Assembly: GCF_020005165.1 (NCBI RefSeq)
Contig: NZ_JAHCLT010000002.1
Span: 248,001-312,000, forward strand
Length of the DNA: 64,000 bases
Source: Kangiella taiwanensis
Lineage (GTDB): Bacteria; Pseudomonadota; Gammaproteobacteria; Enterobacterales; Kangiellaceae
Direction: 5' to 3'
The first letter of the stretch is position 1, and each line of letters starts with the position of its first letter. Shown here piece by piece: positions 47,465 through 57,125 of this stretch. Made by a program: the position numbers and the translations under genes. The notes below the pieces were generated by a model. The model was not told the DNA's origin and made no database searches. It was given only the letters and a program-made list of their open reading frames with translations.

Positions 47465-49177
47465 TTAAAGCGCCTCAAGATGACTGATGATAAGTTGTAA
47501 CTCAGCTTGATAGTAATCGTTAATATCAGGCCTAAATACTGCTTTAATGCGGGATATTGGTTGTGACCACAACACTGGATCAACGTTGAATGCAATCGCA
47601 GGAATCGGTGTTGCACACCCTTCTTTTTCCAACGTTAGTTTTAGGTGTTTTTCGCCGACAATTCGCTTATTAAGCACATTGAACTCATCGTCAAAACTAG
47701 GTTCAGCAAAACCTTGTCCGAATGGGCCCGCGGCTACTAGTAACTCGGCACTTGATAGCTGATACTCTTCAGGGAGTAAGGAGCCATCGGTTTCAACGAC
47801 ATCTTCCATAATAGTTTCGCCGAGGACTTGCCTAACCGCTTGCTCGAAAGCGAGCTGAAAATCATCAAAGTTATCTTTGTGCAATGACAAACCCGCAGCC
47901 ATAGCGTGGCCACCAAACTTATCAATTAAACCTGGGTGCTTGGCATCCACCAGCGCAAGTGCATCACGGATGTGTACTTCTTTTACTGATCTACCAGAGC
48001 CTTTAATAAAATCATCATCAGCATTCGCAAATACTATGCACGGTCGGTAGGTCTTATCTTTGAGACGCGAAGCCACCAAACCGACCACCCCTTGGTGCCA
48101 ATGCGGCTCATACAAACATAACGACGTAGCGCCCTCAATATTCTCCAACGGCATTGACTCGATCTGCGCCAAAGCCTCATCCTGCATTTCCTGCTCGACT
48201 TGCTGCCTATCGGAATTCAGACTATGAAGAATTTGAGCTAATTCAGCCGCTTTACCGCTATCATCGGCCAGCAGACACTCAATTCCAAGCCCCATATCGT
48301 CTAGGCGACCAGCAGCGTTTAGCCTTGGCCCTACGGCAAAACCCAAATCAGTTGACTTGATTTTTACAGGATCGCGCTTCGCTATCCGAAGCAATTCAAT
48401 AATCCCCGGGCGGCACTTCATGGCTTTGATTAGCTTTAAACCATAATGCACTAAAATTCGGTTGTTCTTATCCAATGGCACCACATCAGCGACAGTTCCT
48501 AAAGCCACGATATCAAGGTAGCGTGCAAGGTTAAGCTCTTCAATTTTTGAGCTCTCAAACCAATGCTTATCACGAAGAAAAGCGCGGAAAGCTAACAGAA
48601 CATAAAACACTACCCCGACACCCGCCAAGTTTTTACTCGGAAAGGTATCGCCCGGTTGATTTGGGTTCACAATAGCATCAGCCGCTGGTAACTCGTCCCC
48701 TGCCAAATGATGATCAGTCACCAATACTTTTATGCCAGCATCTTTCGCGGCTTTGACACCGGCGATACTTGAGATGCCATTATCTACCGTAATAATGAGA
48801 TCGGGCGCCATGTCTTTCGCGACCTCAACCAGCTCCGGAGACAAGCCATAACCGTATTCAAAACGATTAGGCACTAGATAATCCACCTGCATGCCCAGTC
48901 GCTCCAACACCAGCTTCGTTAGAGCGCTACTGGTCGCTCCGTCAGCATCGAAATCGCCTACGATCAAAACCTTTTCATTGCCGCTTAAGCTCTGCCATAA
49001 CAGTTCAACTGCTTGATCAATACCTTTGAGAGAGTGATATGGCTCCAATGCTGACAAACGATAATCAAGCTCTTCAGCACCTTCCACTCCACGGTTGGAG
49101 TAGACTCGGTTGAGTAGACTCGAATCCGTCAGATCGTGCTTAATGGCCGAAGTTCGGCGGCGAATATTTAGTGGCAT
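47465..49177 (-). CDS. recJ: Single-stranded-DNA-specific exonuclease RecJ
   Basis: 5'-3' ssDNA exonuclease of recombination and mismatch repair. It has 570 residues, with DFDADG at 75-80, VDNGIS, the DHH motif at 155-157, GPRLNAAGRLDDM and the DHHA1 region GSGRSVKEVHIRDALALV with GGHAMAAGLSL. A C-terminal OB-like domain closes the ring. It belongs to the conserved xerD-dsbC-recJ group, here split by an opposite-strand gene. Confidence 0.95.
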   Translation of the reverse strand: MPLNIRRRTSAIKHDLTDSSLLNRVYSNRGVEGAEELDYRLSALEPYHSLKGIDQAVELLWQSLSGNEKVLIVGDFDADGATSSALTKLVLERLGMQVDYLVPNRFEYGYGLSPELVEVAKDMAPDLIITVDNGISSIAGVKAAKDAGIKVLVTDHHLAGDELPAADAIVNPNQPGDTFPSKNLAGVGVVFYVLLAFRAFLRDKHWFESSKIEELNLARYLDIVALGTVADVVPLDKNNRILVHYGLKLIKAMKCRPGIIELLRIAKRDPVKIKSTDLGFAVGPRLNAAGRLDDMGLGIECLLADDSGKAAELAQILHSLNSDRQQVEQEMQDEALAQIESMPLENIEGATSLCLYEPHWHQGVVGLVASRLKDKTYRPCIVFANADDDFIKGSGRSVKEVHIRDALALVDAKHPGLIDKFGGHAMAAGLSLHKDNFDDFQLAFEQAVRQVLGETIMEDVVETDGSLLPEEYQLSSAELLVAAGPFGQGFAEPSFDDEFNVLNKRIVGEKHLKLTLEKEGCATPIPAIAFNVDPVLWSQPISRIKAVFRPDINDYYQAELQLIISHLEAL

Positions 49178-49254
49178 ATAAATCAGGGAGGTTACACTTT
49201 TCGTTGCTCAACGTTATACTGCAAATAGTCTTTTGGTGCAAAGTTGTTTCTTGT

Positions 49255-49623
49255 ATGGATATTTCGCTCGATCAAAACTCTGGTGACTACCTTATCCGCT
49301 CCTATTCAAGTGGCGTGGTTAAGGTTAACAATACTGAGTACACAAAACCGTTGGTTGTTAGCCTGAACTCTCTATCTCAAGAAAACCTGCCAAGTAGCGT
49401 TGATGAAATGAGCGTTGATACTTTAAAGATGCTCGAAATTGAAAAGTATGAAGCCGTGTTGTTAGGAACAGGCCCCCAACTTGAGCAACTTTCCTGGGAA
49501 CTGTTAGAGGAGGCGCAAATGATGAAAGCGCCACTTGAAGTAATGTCGACCGGGGCAGCCTGCCGAACCTTCACTGTGCTAGCAAGCGAAGGTCGACGGG
49601 TTTTAGCTATTTTATACCCCTAG
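49255..49623 (+). CDS. Mth938-domain (DUF498) protein
   Basis: 122 residues with the complete Mth938/Xcc1710-like pattern: YLIRSYSSGVVKVNNTEYTKPLVVSL, EKYEAVLLGTGPQLEQL and PLEVMSTGAACRTFTVLASEGRRVLAILYP. Relatives include the mitochondrial assembly factor NDUFAF3; the bacterial role is unclear. The ATG at 49255 is the family start, though no strong ribosome binding site precedes it. It sits between dsbC and recJ on the opposite strand. Confidence 0.85.
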   Translation: MDISLDQNSGDYLIRSYSSGVVKVNNTEYTKPLVVSLNSLSQENLPSSVDEMSVDTLKMLEIEKYEAVLLGTGPQLEQLSWELLEEAQMMKAPLEVMSTGAACRTFTVLASEGRRVLAILYP

Positions 49624-49648
49624 TAGGCACTACTACTGAAGTTACATT

Positions 49649-50698
49649 CTATCTGTTGGCGACTTTCTCTTGCTCTGAAGAAAGTTCAGTTAGTCGACGA
49701 TTCAAAACTTCAGCTGGCAAGTAGCCACCAATAAGGTCTCCATTCTCTAGAATAATTCCCGGCGTGCCATTGAGACCAAACTTGCGCACTAGCGCCATAT
49801 GCTCTTTAAAAGGTGTTTGGCAATTGCCTGTGCGATACTTATTTTGGATTTTCGCTTCAGTCATGGCCGTCTGTTGGTCGGCCGCACACCAAATACCCTC
49901 TAACTTTGCAGCTGACTTCGAGTCTAGCCCAGCTCGCGGGAACGCTAAATAGCGAAGTGTAATGCCTAAGTCTAAGTAGTTTTGACGCTCACGGTGCATT
50001 TTTTGGCAGAAGCCACAATCCACATCAGTGAAAATGGTAATCACATGTTTCTCGTTAGGGGCTTTAAATACCACCATGTCGCTTTCATCAAGACTATTGA
50101 TTTCCTTCATTCTCATCGGTGACTCTTTCTTTTGAATCTCAGCCATACGCTCCGATGATAAATTACGAACTTTTGGTGTAGAGATATCTAACACCTGACC
50201 TTTAATCAGATATTTACCATTGTTAGAAATATAATAAAGGTCTCCCTGAAGCACAAAAGAATACAAACCATCAATTTCAGAAGGAGCTATGTGCTGAATG
50301 TTAGCCGATGGAAATTTGTTTCTCAGTAAATCCGAGATTTGTTGACTATCCAAAACAGTGACATCCTGTAGGGGTTTAGTTCTAACATCTGTACGCTTAG
50401 ATGCTCCAGCGTTCTCTTCCCTTGGCGCTTGATTGGATGTTTCTTTGACAGGCTTTACTTGAGCTACTGTTTCAGTTTCCTGATTAGCGCTTTCGATTTT
50501 AGCACTGGTCTTTTCTGATTCAGTAGCGTCTTTAGAAACTTTGCTAGAGGGCTTTAATGCTCCTTCTTCAGAAGCTTTATTGCTAATCTTCTGAACCTTC
50601 TCGTCGGTAGTATTATCACTTGCAGCGTTATCACACGCAGTAACTCCCAGCGCTAGACTTAACAAACTGAACAAAGCCAAGCTTTTACTATTCATCAT
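49649..50698 (-). CDS. dsbC: DsbC-like thiol:disulfide interchange protein, predicted lipoprotein
   Basis: Periplasmic disulfide isomerase with active site CGFC at 228-231 in FTDVDCGFCQKMH and cis-Pro in NGTPGIILENG. The DsbC dimerisation domain starts near 113. Unlike E. coli DsbC (236 residues with signal), this has 349: the signal segment ends VTAC with C22, a plausible lipobox with Asp at +2, followed by a ~85-residue Glu/Lys/Ser/Thr-rich linker. This suggests a membrane-tethered form. AGGA precedes two adjacent ATGs (50698, 50695). Downstream of xerD on the same strand. Confidence 0.88.
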   Translation of the reverse strand: MMNSKSLALFSLLSLALGVTACDNAASDNTTDEKVQKISNKASEEGALKPSSKVSKDATESEKTSAKIESANQETETVAQVKPVKETSNQAPREENAGASKRTDVRTKPLQDVTVLDSQQISDLLRNKFPSANIQHIAPSEIDGLYSFVLQGDLYYISNNGKYLIKGQVLDISTPKVRNLSSERMAEIQKKESPMRMKEINSLDESDMVVFKAPNEKHVITIFTDVDCGFCQKMHRERQNYLDLGITLRYLAFPRAGLDSKSAAKLEGIWCAADQQTAMTEAKIQNKYRTGNCQTPFKEHMALVRKFGLNGTPGIILENGDLIGGYLPAEVLNRRLTELSSEQEKVANR

Positions 50699-50827
50699 AA
50701 TGTCCTGTCATCTTTAATTTGTTTCCAGAAAACTTGCAGTTAAAGAATATGCTCCCACTGCTCGCCAAATCATTCTAGCCAAGTTTTATGGGCACAAGTT
50801 AGTTGATTTACAAAGCTTTACATGGGT

Positions 50828-51754
50828 TTAACCACGTGGATGATGCTCAGAATGCATCTGTTTTAAGCGTTCTCGAGCAACATAAGTATAGATCTGGGTT
50901 GTCGACAAGTCACTATGACCCAGCAACATTTGCAACGTCCTCAGATCGGCCCCATGGTTTAAAAGATGAGTAGCAAAGGCATGACGTAAGGTATGGGGCG
51001 ACAAGTGTGTCCTAATGCCAGCCGTTTTCGCGTAATGCTTGATACGATACCAAAATGTTTGTCGCGTCATTCTAGAACCTCTTGTGCTCAAAAATAACCA
51101 ATCATTAGGATCGCTTCCAGCCAGTTCGGCCCGACCATGCTTTAGGTATTGCTGAACCGATGCCAAAGCTTCCTCACCAATTGGCACTAAACGTTCTTTA
51201 TCCCCTTTGCCAATAACCCGCATCACCCCCTGCACAAACCCGATTTGGTTCACTTCAATACTTATTAGCTCGGTTATACGTAAACCACTGCTGTATAACA
51301 ACTCAAGCATGGCTCTATCCCGTAACCCCAAAGCAGTCTCTAAATCAGGTTGCTCGATCAACGCCTCAACGTCTTTTTCACTTAATGACTTTGGAACTGG
51401 AGGTTGTATTTTTGGGTTCTCGATCTGCTGAGTCGGATCGACTTTTAGCCGATGTTGCTGACACAGATAACCATAAAATTTACGTAGCGATGATAGTAAG
51501 CGAGCGGTCGAACGCCCGCTGTATTGCTGCTGAAAGCGACATGCTAAATAGGATTGAATATCCCCTTCACCCACCGACAATAGTCTCTGACCTTGCTCCT
51601 TGAGCCAAGATGCAAATAGTTTTAGATCTGTTCGATAACTGGATAAAGTGGCATCCGATAAGCGTTGCTCCATCCATATGTGATCACAAAACAGTTCAAT
51701 CTCTTGAATATCTTGTTCTGTGGCTTTACTTTTCTTTCGACGCTTATCAACCAA
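50828..51754 (-). CDS. xerD: Site-specific tyrosine recombinase XerD
   Basis: Chromosome dimer resolution at dif with XerC and FtsK. It has 308 residues: an N-terminal SAM-like DNA-binding domain (about 18-105) and a catalytic domain with R159, K183, H254, R257, H280 and Y289 (SGLRITEL, GKGDKERLVP, SPHTLRHAFATHLLNHGADLRTLQMLLGHSDLSTTQIYTYV). The start appears to be a TTG at 51754; later Met codons would cut into the DNA-binding domain. The xerD-dsbC context supports XerD over XerC. Confidence 0.92.
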   Translation of the reverse strand: MVDKRRKKSKATEQDIQEIELFCDHIWMEQRLSDATLSSYRTDLKLFASWLKEQGQRLLSVGEGDIQSYLACRFQQQYSGRSTARLLSSLRKFYGYLCQQHRLKVDPTQQIENPKIQPPVPKSLSEKDVEALIEQPDLETALGLRDRAMLELLYSSGLRITELISIEVNQIGFVQGVMRVIGKGDKERLVPIGEEALASVQQYLKHGRAELAGSDPNDWLFLSTRGSRMTRQTFWYRIKHYAKTAGIRTHLSPHTLRHAFATHLLNHGADLRTLQMLLGHSDLSTTQIYTYVARERLKQMHSEHHPRG

Positions 51755-51846
51755 GGTTCACTACCGGTAATGATATTGAGTTAAGATTACCTTATGCCCT
51801 GCTCAAACAAAAGTAGGATTACGCCCTCACTTTTGTTTTGACCACA

Positions 51847-51874
51847 AAAAAAGCAGCCCAAAGGCTGCTTTTTT
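51847..51874. terminator. Intrinsic terminator after rplS
   Basis: Perfect 12-bp arms AAAAAAGCAGCC and GGCTGCTTTTTT with a CAAA loop, 21 bp after the rplS stop and upstream of xerD. The T-tract on the minus strand ends the rpsP-rimM-trmD-rplS transcript. Confidence 0.88.
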
Positions 51875-51895
51875 ATCACGTTATAAAAGTAACGC

Positions 51896-52252
51896 TTACT
51901 TTTTAACGTCAAGTCTTTCTTTAATACGAGCAGACTTACCGCTACGCTCACGCAAGTAGTAGATTTTCGCTTTACGAACATCACCACGACGCTTGATGTT
52001 AATGCTATCAACTAGTGGGCTGTAAGTTTGGAATGTACGCTCAACGCCAACACCAGAAGAAATTTTACGAACAGTAAAAGCAGAGTTTAAGCCGCGGTTA
52101 CGCTTGGCGATAACAACGCCTTCAAACGCCTGTAGACGCTCACGATCGCCTTCTTTTACTTTAACTTGGACAATTACAGTGTCACCAGCGCCAAATTCTG
52201 GCACTTCTTTATTCATTTGTTCAGCTTCTAGCTGTTGGATGATGTTACTCAT
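51896..52252 (-). CDS. rplS: 50S ribosomal protein L19
   Basis: 118 residues, the standard L19 length, located at the 30S-50S interface. Family segments are [65 protein letters not shown] and [31 protein letters not shown] precedes the ATG. Last gene of the rpsP operon. Confidence 0.97.
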   Translation of the reverse strand: MSNIIQQLEAEQMNKEVPEFGAGDTVIVQVKVKEGDRERLQAFEGVVIAKRNRGLNSAFTVRKISSGVGVERTFQTYSPLVDSINIKRRGDVRKAKIYYLRERSGKSARIKERLDVKK

Positions 52253-52307
52253 GGCTGTTGCTCCTCATTTGAGCGTTTGCTCTGTCAAAATTAATCGATA
52301 AGAAGAG

Positions 52308-53084
52308 TTATGGCTTTAAACCGTTCTCTTCAATAAATTCTTGCAAGAGTTGTTGTTGCTCATCGTTAAGTTCGACGTGCTCTAACAAATCCTTGCGTCT
52401 TAGCCAGGTTCTCCCCAGAGATTGCTTCAGCCTCCAGCGACGAATACGTTCGTGGTCGCCAGTTAGCAATATGGGCGGGACCTGTCGACCCTCGTAAACC
52501 TCAGGTCTTGTATAGTGCGGATGATCCAATAAACCGTCCGCAAACGAATCTTGCTCTGCAGAATCTTGGTGGCCCAACACTCCCGGCAAGGTTCTTACAA
52601 CCGAGTCCATTACAGCCATAGCTGCAATTTCCCCACCGCTTAAAACAAAATCTCCGAGCGATATTTCTAAGTCTATTTCAGACTCAATCACACGCTCATC
52701 AATCCCTTCGTAGCGGCCAGCAACTAAAAGCAGGTTTTGCTTTTGTGCTAATTCTTTTACTAGCTGATGGTTTAGTGTTTTACCTTGCGGTGATAAGTAC
52801 ACCTTATATACAGGCTGTGACTCTTCACTTGCAGTATCGGCATCAATAGCCATAACACTTTCAGCATAACGAATAGCTTCTGTTAATGGAGCCGTCATCA
52901 TCAACATGCCAGGTCCACCGCCATAAGGCCTATCATCAACGGTACGGTGCTTGTCTTGAGTAAAGTCTCTTGGGTTAGTCACCCCAACATGGACCTTACC
53001 TTGTTTCACCGCACGACCAACAACACCTTGTTCGCAAATCGTATCGAACATTTGCGGGAAAAGGCTGATGACTTGGATGTTCAT
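52308..53084 (-). CDS. trmD: tRNA (guanine(37)-N(1))-methyltransferase
   Basis: SPOUT methyltransferase preventing frameshifting. It has 258 residues from the ATG at 53084, where the family start [13 protein letters not shown] lies; a longer open frame overlaps rimM. The trefoil-knot SAM site includes [46 protein letters not shown] and [13 protein letters not shown]. It sits 19 bp after rimM. Confidence 0.96.
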   Translation of the reverse strand: MNIQVISLFPQMFDTICEQGVVGRAVKQGKVHVGVTNPRDFTQDKHRTVDDRPYGGGPGMLMMTAPLTEAIRYAESVMAIDADTASEESQPVYKVYLSPQGKTLNHQLVKELAQKQNLLLVAGRYEGIDERVIESEIDLEISLGDFVLSGGEIAAMAVMDSVVRTLPGVLGHQDSAEQDSFADGLLDHPHYTRPEVYEGRQVPPILLTGDHERIRRWRLKQSLGRTWLRRKDLLEHVELNDEQQQLLQEFIEENGLKP

Positions 53085-53103
53085 CAACGCTTTTACATCA
53101 GTG

Positions 53104-53619
53104 CTAATAGTCAGACTCCCAATCAACGAGCATTTCGCCCGCATTCAAGTCTACGTTAATAACGCTATACTCTGGTACATATGGAATTAGTAGTTCGCCA
53201 CCTTTGGGCTGCTTCACCACCAACACATCATTAGCACCAGTTTCCATCAGTTTTTTAATCTGCCCCAACTGTTCACCAGCTTGATTTACGACGTTTAATC
53301 CAATCAGATCTCGCCAGTAAAACTCACCATCGCCCAGACTCGGCAGCTGCGATTTTGAAATCGCAATTTCAACCCCGTGGTAACTTTCAGCCAAATTCCG
53401 ATCGTCGCAACCCTCAAGCTGAGCGACCAAGGTCTTTCCTTGCTCGCGACCGCTCAAGACAGTAACTTCCTGCCATTGACCGTTTTGTTTCAAATACCAC
53501 GGTTTGTAGTTAAGAATGTTCTCTTTAGGCGATGTAAAAGAGTACACTTTCACCCAGCCCTTGATGCCGTAAGCCCCATTTAACTTGCCAACAATAAGTG
53601 GCTCAAAAGCTTCAGACAT
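53104..53619 (-). CDS. rimM: 16S rRNA processing protein RimM
   Basis: 30S maturation factor that binds S19. It has 171 residues: N-terminal RimM domain with [27 protein letters not shown] and a C-terminal PRC barrel ([23 protein letters not shown] to [16 protein letters not shown]). Operon position between rpsP and trmD is canonical. Confidence 0.95.
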   Translation of the reverse strand: MSEAFEPLIVGKLNGAYGIKGWVKVYSFTSPKENILNYKPWYLKQNGQWQEVTVLSGREQGKTLVAQLEGCDDRNLAESYHGVEIAISKSQLPSLGDGEFYWRDLIGLNVVNQAGEQLGQIKKLMETGANDVLVVKQPKGGELLIPYVPEYSVINVDLNAGEMLVDWESDY

Positions 53620-53647
53620 TAATAGTAATTCTTAACTATTCAGTAAC

Positions 53648-53893
53648 TTACTCAGCCGCAGCTTCTTTAACTAGCGCTGCAACGCGGCCAGTCATTTGTG
53701 CGCCTTCACCGATCCAGTGTTGAACACGATCAGTGTCCACACGTAGACGCTCTTCGTTACCACGAGCAACAGGGTTAAAGAAACCAACGCGCTCAATGAA
53801 ACGACCATCGCGACGTGCGCGAATATCAGCAACTACTAAGTGGTAAAAAGGACGCTTTTTAGAACCACCACGTGCTAAACGGATGCTAACCAT
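53648..53893 (-). CDS. rpsP: 30S ribosomal protein S16
   Basis: 81 residues with [41 protein letters not shown], the S16 signature. The ATG at 53893 has AGAGGA eight bases upstream; a longer open frame is not conserved. First gene of rpsP-rimM-trmD-rplS. The 344 bp upstream to the divergent gene at 54238 holds no gene; a weak hairpin (AAGCC/GGCTT) lies in the likely 5' leader. Confidence 0.96.
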   Translation of the reverse strand: MVSIRLARGGSKKRPFYHLVVADIRARRDGRFIERVGFFNPVARGNEERLRVDTDRVQHWIGEGAQMTGRVAALVKEAAAE

Positions 53894-54237
53894 ACGTTTA
53901 AATCCTCTAATATTAAATACAAAACACCCCAAAGCCCCCTTCATAAGGCGCTTCCGAGGCTTACAAATTTTTAAGAGCGCGAATTTTACATGAAATCGCA
54001 CCCATTTGGAAACGGTTTTTACTAATAAATCCGTATATTACAGGCTACTTGTAAGCCCGATAATGCTATAAAGCAAAGTCATGCTATTATAACAGGGACA
54101 GATGAGTATAAAAAACGCCTGATTCCACTCGGCCACTTAGCTCTAACTCTTTGTTTTAAAAACTTTGTTTTTATTTGACACGGATTTTGCTGTTAATCCG
54201 TCTTAATTCCTTAGAACGTAGAAAATTAAGGACAATA

Positions 54238-54909
54238 ATGATTAAACCATTAGTGATGATTGTATTCTTAGTGGCCTCTATGGCCGTTACAGCTAAGCAA
54301 AGTACTCCTTATCTCATCAAAGACCAAGATATTGCTCAAGCAGCCAAGTATTTTAATGAAGGCCAATATTCCGAAGCTCAAGCCATCTACCTTGACCTTG
54401 CTAGCGCTGGGGATAAATACGCTCAGTACATTTTGTCCGTCATCGAACTCCAGGGGCTAGTTGGTGAGCCCAATGTACCAAAGGCGTACGCATGGGCTAA
54501 AGTCGCTAAAGAAGGCAATAACGGGGTGCTGAAAGCGCATTTTGAAAAAGTGTCTAACCTCATTACAGACCCAAATGAAGATGAAGTCTTAAGCGTTTCA
54601 TCAGATATTTACAGTAAATACAGTAATATGGCTGTAGCAAAGCGTTACTTACGTCACCTAAGAAATGAAATGCCAAAATGCACTGGAAGCCGCCTTAGGG
54701 GTAACGTCACAGCTTGCCGTCGTATCAGGGTTTCTTGTGATCCAATGACGCTAACAAAGTCTGCATTAGAGTCTTGCCTTGAGTTTGTTGCAAAGATTCA
54801 GCCTGAAAATTTGAAAAGGATGAAGCATGATTTCAACCTGTTGAAAGACTATGTGACTGAGCTCGAAGAAAGGACTGGTAACGTCACAATTTCCGATGAA
54901 AATGAGTAG
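54238..54909 (+). CDS. Secreted Sel1-like repeat protein
   Basis: 223 residues from the ATG at 54238 (AAGGA upstream). A signal peptide (IKPLVMIVFLVASMAVTA) precedes a tetratricopeptide/Sel1-like region about 32-95 (YFNEGQYSEAQAIYLDLASAGDKYAQYILSVI..GEPNVPKAYAWAKVAKEG). The rest is helical with four Cys. Such repeats bind proteins; the partner is unknown. It shares a terminator with the next, opposite-strand secreted protein. Confidence 0.75.
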   Translation: MIKPLVMIVFLVASMAVTAKQSTPYLIKDQDIAQAAKYFNEGQYSEAQAIYLDLASAGDKYAQYILSVIELQGLVGEPNVPKAYAWAKVAKEGNNGVLKAHFEKVSNLITDPNEDEVLSVSSDIYSKYSNMAVAKRYLRHLRNEMPKCTGSRLRGNVTACRRIRVSCDPMTLTKSALESCLEFVAKIQPENLKRMKHDFNLLKDYVTELEERTGNVTISDENE

Positions 54910-54924
54910 GGGCTTACTTATAAA

Positions 54925-54955
54925 AAAGCGGCTAAGGCTTAGCCTTAACCGCTTT
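54925..54955. terminator. Shared terminator between convergent secreted-protein genes
   Basis: Arms AAAGCGG/CCGCTTT and TAAGGC/GCCTTA separated by one mismatch, with a 3-nt loop. On the minus strand it runs into TTTTTT, so it is strong for the gene at 54978-55376; on the plus strand the T-tract is only TTT. Confidence 0.75.
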
Positions 54956-54977
54956 AAATTCAATCAGTTAGATTGCT

Positions 54978-55376
54978 TTATTGCTTTGGAGAGCAGCTCT
55001 TAGCTTTTTCAGGATCAATGCCGTGTTCTTGTGAAACACCATTAGCACAGTTTTCCATTTCAGCATTCAATGCATCGCGCTCTTCTTGGCTCATACCTTG
55101 TGCAGCCATTAGTTTGCTGAAGTTTGGTGCCATACATTTGTTCAGAACACCATCCATCATTTCGCTACATTCAGCTTGAGTCACTTCCATACACGACAAC
55201 ATTTCTTTATCTTGGCAAGCCTTCTGCATTTGTTGCTTCATCATCTGCATCATCATCGCTTCCATACCAGCAGCTTGCTGCGCTTTTGCGTTATCAGTTG
55301 CTGCTGTTTCTTCAGCTTGAGCAGTAACAGACATAGCCAATAATGCACTACCAGCTAATAATCCAAGTAATTTCAT
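54978..55376 (-). CDS. Uncharacterised secreted Met/Cys-rich protein, 132 aa
   Basis: A signal peptide (MKLLGLLAGSALLAMSVTAQA) precedes a small helical protein very rich in methionine (GMEAMMMQMMKQQMQ near 37-51) with six Cys in the mature part. A Met-rich, Cys-containing periplasmic protein could bind copper or act as a redox scavenger, but no family is recognised. ATG 55376 has GGAG seven bases upstream. It lies 65 bp downstream of ffh on the same strand and ends in its own terminator. Confidence 0.7.
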   Translation of the reverse strand: MKLLGLLAGSALLAMSVTAQAEETAATDNAKAQQAAGMEAMMMQMMKQQMQKACQDKEMLSCMEVTQAECSEMMDGVLNKCMAPNFSKLMAAQGMSQEERDALNAEMENCANGVSQEHGIDPEKAKSCSPKQ

Positions 55377-55441
55377 AGAATTCTCCAAAAAATGATAAGT
55401 TCAAGTCGCCCGATTCTAACGAATATGCATCTAAGTACAAC

Positions 55442-56842
55442 CTATTTTCGGCCAAAAGGAGGCATACCTCCCATTCCACCGCCTCCGCCACCAGGCGGCA
55501 TCATACCCTGCATTCCACGCATCATTTTCATCATGCCACCCTTGCCTTTCATCTTTTTCATCATCTTTTGCATCTGATTGAACTGCTTTAAAAGACGGTT
55601 AACATCTTGAATTTGCGTACCTGAACCGTTAGCAATACGCTTTTTACGCGAGCCTTTGATAAGCTCTGGTCTCGCACGCTCTTTCGGTGTCATTGAATTG
55701 ATCATCGCAACCATACGGCCAGTCGACTTATCGTTCATCACTTTTTGTTTTGCCGCTTCTGGGATTTGGCCCATACCCGGCAATTTATCCATTAAACCAG
55801 CCATACCGCCCATATTCGACATCTGTAATAGTTGTTCACGGAAATCATGAAGGTCAAAACCCTTCCCTTTCATGATTTTTTTGGCGACTTTCTCAGCTTT
55901 TTTCTTATCGACCTTACGCTCAACTTCCTCGATAAGGCTTAATACATCGCCCATGCCCAAAATTCGAGAAGCAACACGCTCTGGGTGGAATGGTTCTAAT
56001 TGATCCAGCTTTTCGCCCATACCGATAAACTTAATAGGCTTCCCAGTAATCTGACGAATCGATAACGCCGCACCACCACGCGCATCACCATCGGCTTTGG
56101 TTAAGATAACACCGGTTAAGTCTAAAGCATCATTGAAAGCTTTCGCGGTATTCGCAGCATCCTGACCCGTCATAGAGTCGACAACAAACAATGTTTCTGT
56201 CGGCGACACCGCTTGTTGTAATTCACTAATTTCAGCCATCATCGCTTCGTCAACCGCCAGTCGACCCGCGGTATCAATGATGATGACGTCCATAAATTGC
56301 TTGCGGGCTTCTTCAATTGCGTCTTTCGCAATATCGACAGGCTTTTGCTCTGTTGTACTCGGGAAGAAAGTCGCGCCGACTTCACCAGCAACGGTTTCAA
56401 GCTGTTTAATCGCAGCTGGTCGATAAACGTCAGCACTCGCCACCATCACCGATTTTTTCTCACGATTAATCAATAAGTGCGATAATTTACCAGCACTGGT
56501 GGTTTTACCTGCACCCTGCAAACCCGCTAATAAAATCACAACCGGCGGTTTAGCGCCTAATTCTAGTGCATCATTCTCCGCACCCATCGCCTTAACAAGC
56601 TCGTCGTTAACGACTTTAATAAACGCCTGTCCAGGATCGAGGGCTTTACCGACCTCAGTACCTACTGCACGCTCTTTGACTGCGCCAATAAACTCTTTAA
56701 CAACAGGTAACGCCACGTCGGCCTCAAGTAACGCCATGCGCACTTCACGCAAAGTTTCCTTGATGTTGTCTTCGCTGATTTTGCCTTTGCCCGCTAAACT
56801 TTTAAGGGCTCCAGAGAGGCGATCACTTAAATTATCAAACAT
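55442..56842 (-). CDS. ffh: Signal recognition particle protein Ffh
   Basis: GTPase that binds 4.5S RNA and signal sequences for co-translational targeting. It has 466 residues: N domain (1-85), G domain with LLAGLQGAGKTTSAGKL (G1), DTAGRLAVDE, TKADGDARGGAALS and GMGEKLDQLEPFHPER, then the methionine-rich M domain (about 325-430, NRLLKQFNQMQKMMKKMKG). The tail is Gly/Met-rich. Divergent from ypjD. Confidence 0.97.
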   Translation of the reverse strand: MFDNLSDRLSGALKSLAGKGKISEDNIKETLREVRMALLEADVALPVVKEFIGAVKERAVGTEVGKALDPGQAFIKVVNDELVKAMGAENDALELGAKPPVVILLAGLQGAGKTTSAGKLSHLLINREKKSVMVASADVYRPAAIKQLETVAGEVGATFFPSTTEQKPVDIAKDAIEEARKQFMDVIIIDTAGRLAVDEAMMAEISELQQAVSPTETLFVVDSMTGQDAANTAKAFNDALDLTGVILTKADGDARGGAALSIRQITGKPIKFIGMGEKLDQLEPFHPERVASRILGMGDVLSLIEEVERKVDKKKAEKVAKKIMKGKGFDLHDFREQLLQMSNMGGMAGLMDKLPGMGQIPEAAKQKVMNDKSTGRMVAMINSMTPKERARPELIKGSRKKRIANGSGTQIQDVNRLLKQFNQMQKMMKKMKGKGGMMKMMRGMQGMMPPGGGGGGMGGMPPFGRK

Positions 56843-57061
56843 TCGCTATAACTCACTCGTATGATTTCAGTTAGCTCAAATTATTATAATAGTCTTAGGC
56901 TAGTTACTTAAAGCTAACGTCAAATTCGATTATGTATAAAAATATGGTCCAATTATACTTAATCAACCCAGAAATGCACGATATCAAAGGCTAGTGAGCA
57001 AGACCAAGCTCCACAAACTGGCTTTGTCACACCATTTTAACCCTTCCCCACTATGTTCCGC

Positions 57062-57089
57062 TTGTTAACGCGTGGTTTTCCTCTAAAAT
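57062..57089 (+). promoter_or_regulatory. Candidate promoter for ypjD-corB-MMPL
   Basis: TTGTTA at 57062-57067 and TAAAAT at 57084-57089 with a 16-bp spacer, about 36 bp before the GTG start of ypjD. Nothing better was seen in the 283-bp gap to ffh. Confidence 0.4.
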
Positions 57090-57125
57090 AGCCATTAGAA
57101 TTGACTGAGAACTATTTACAATAAC

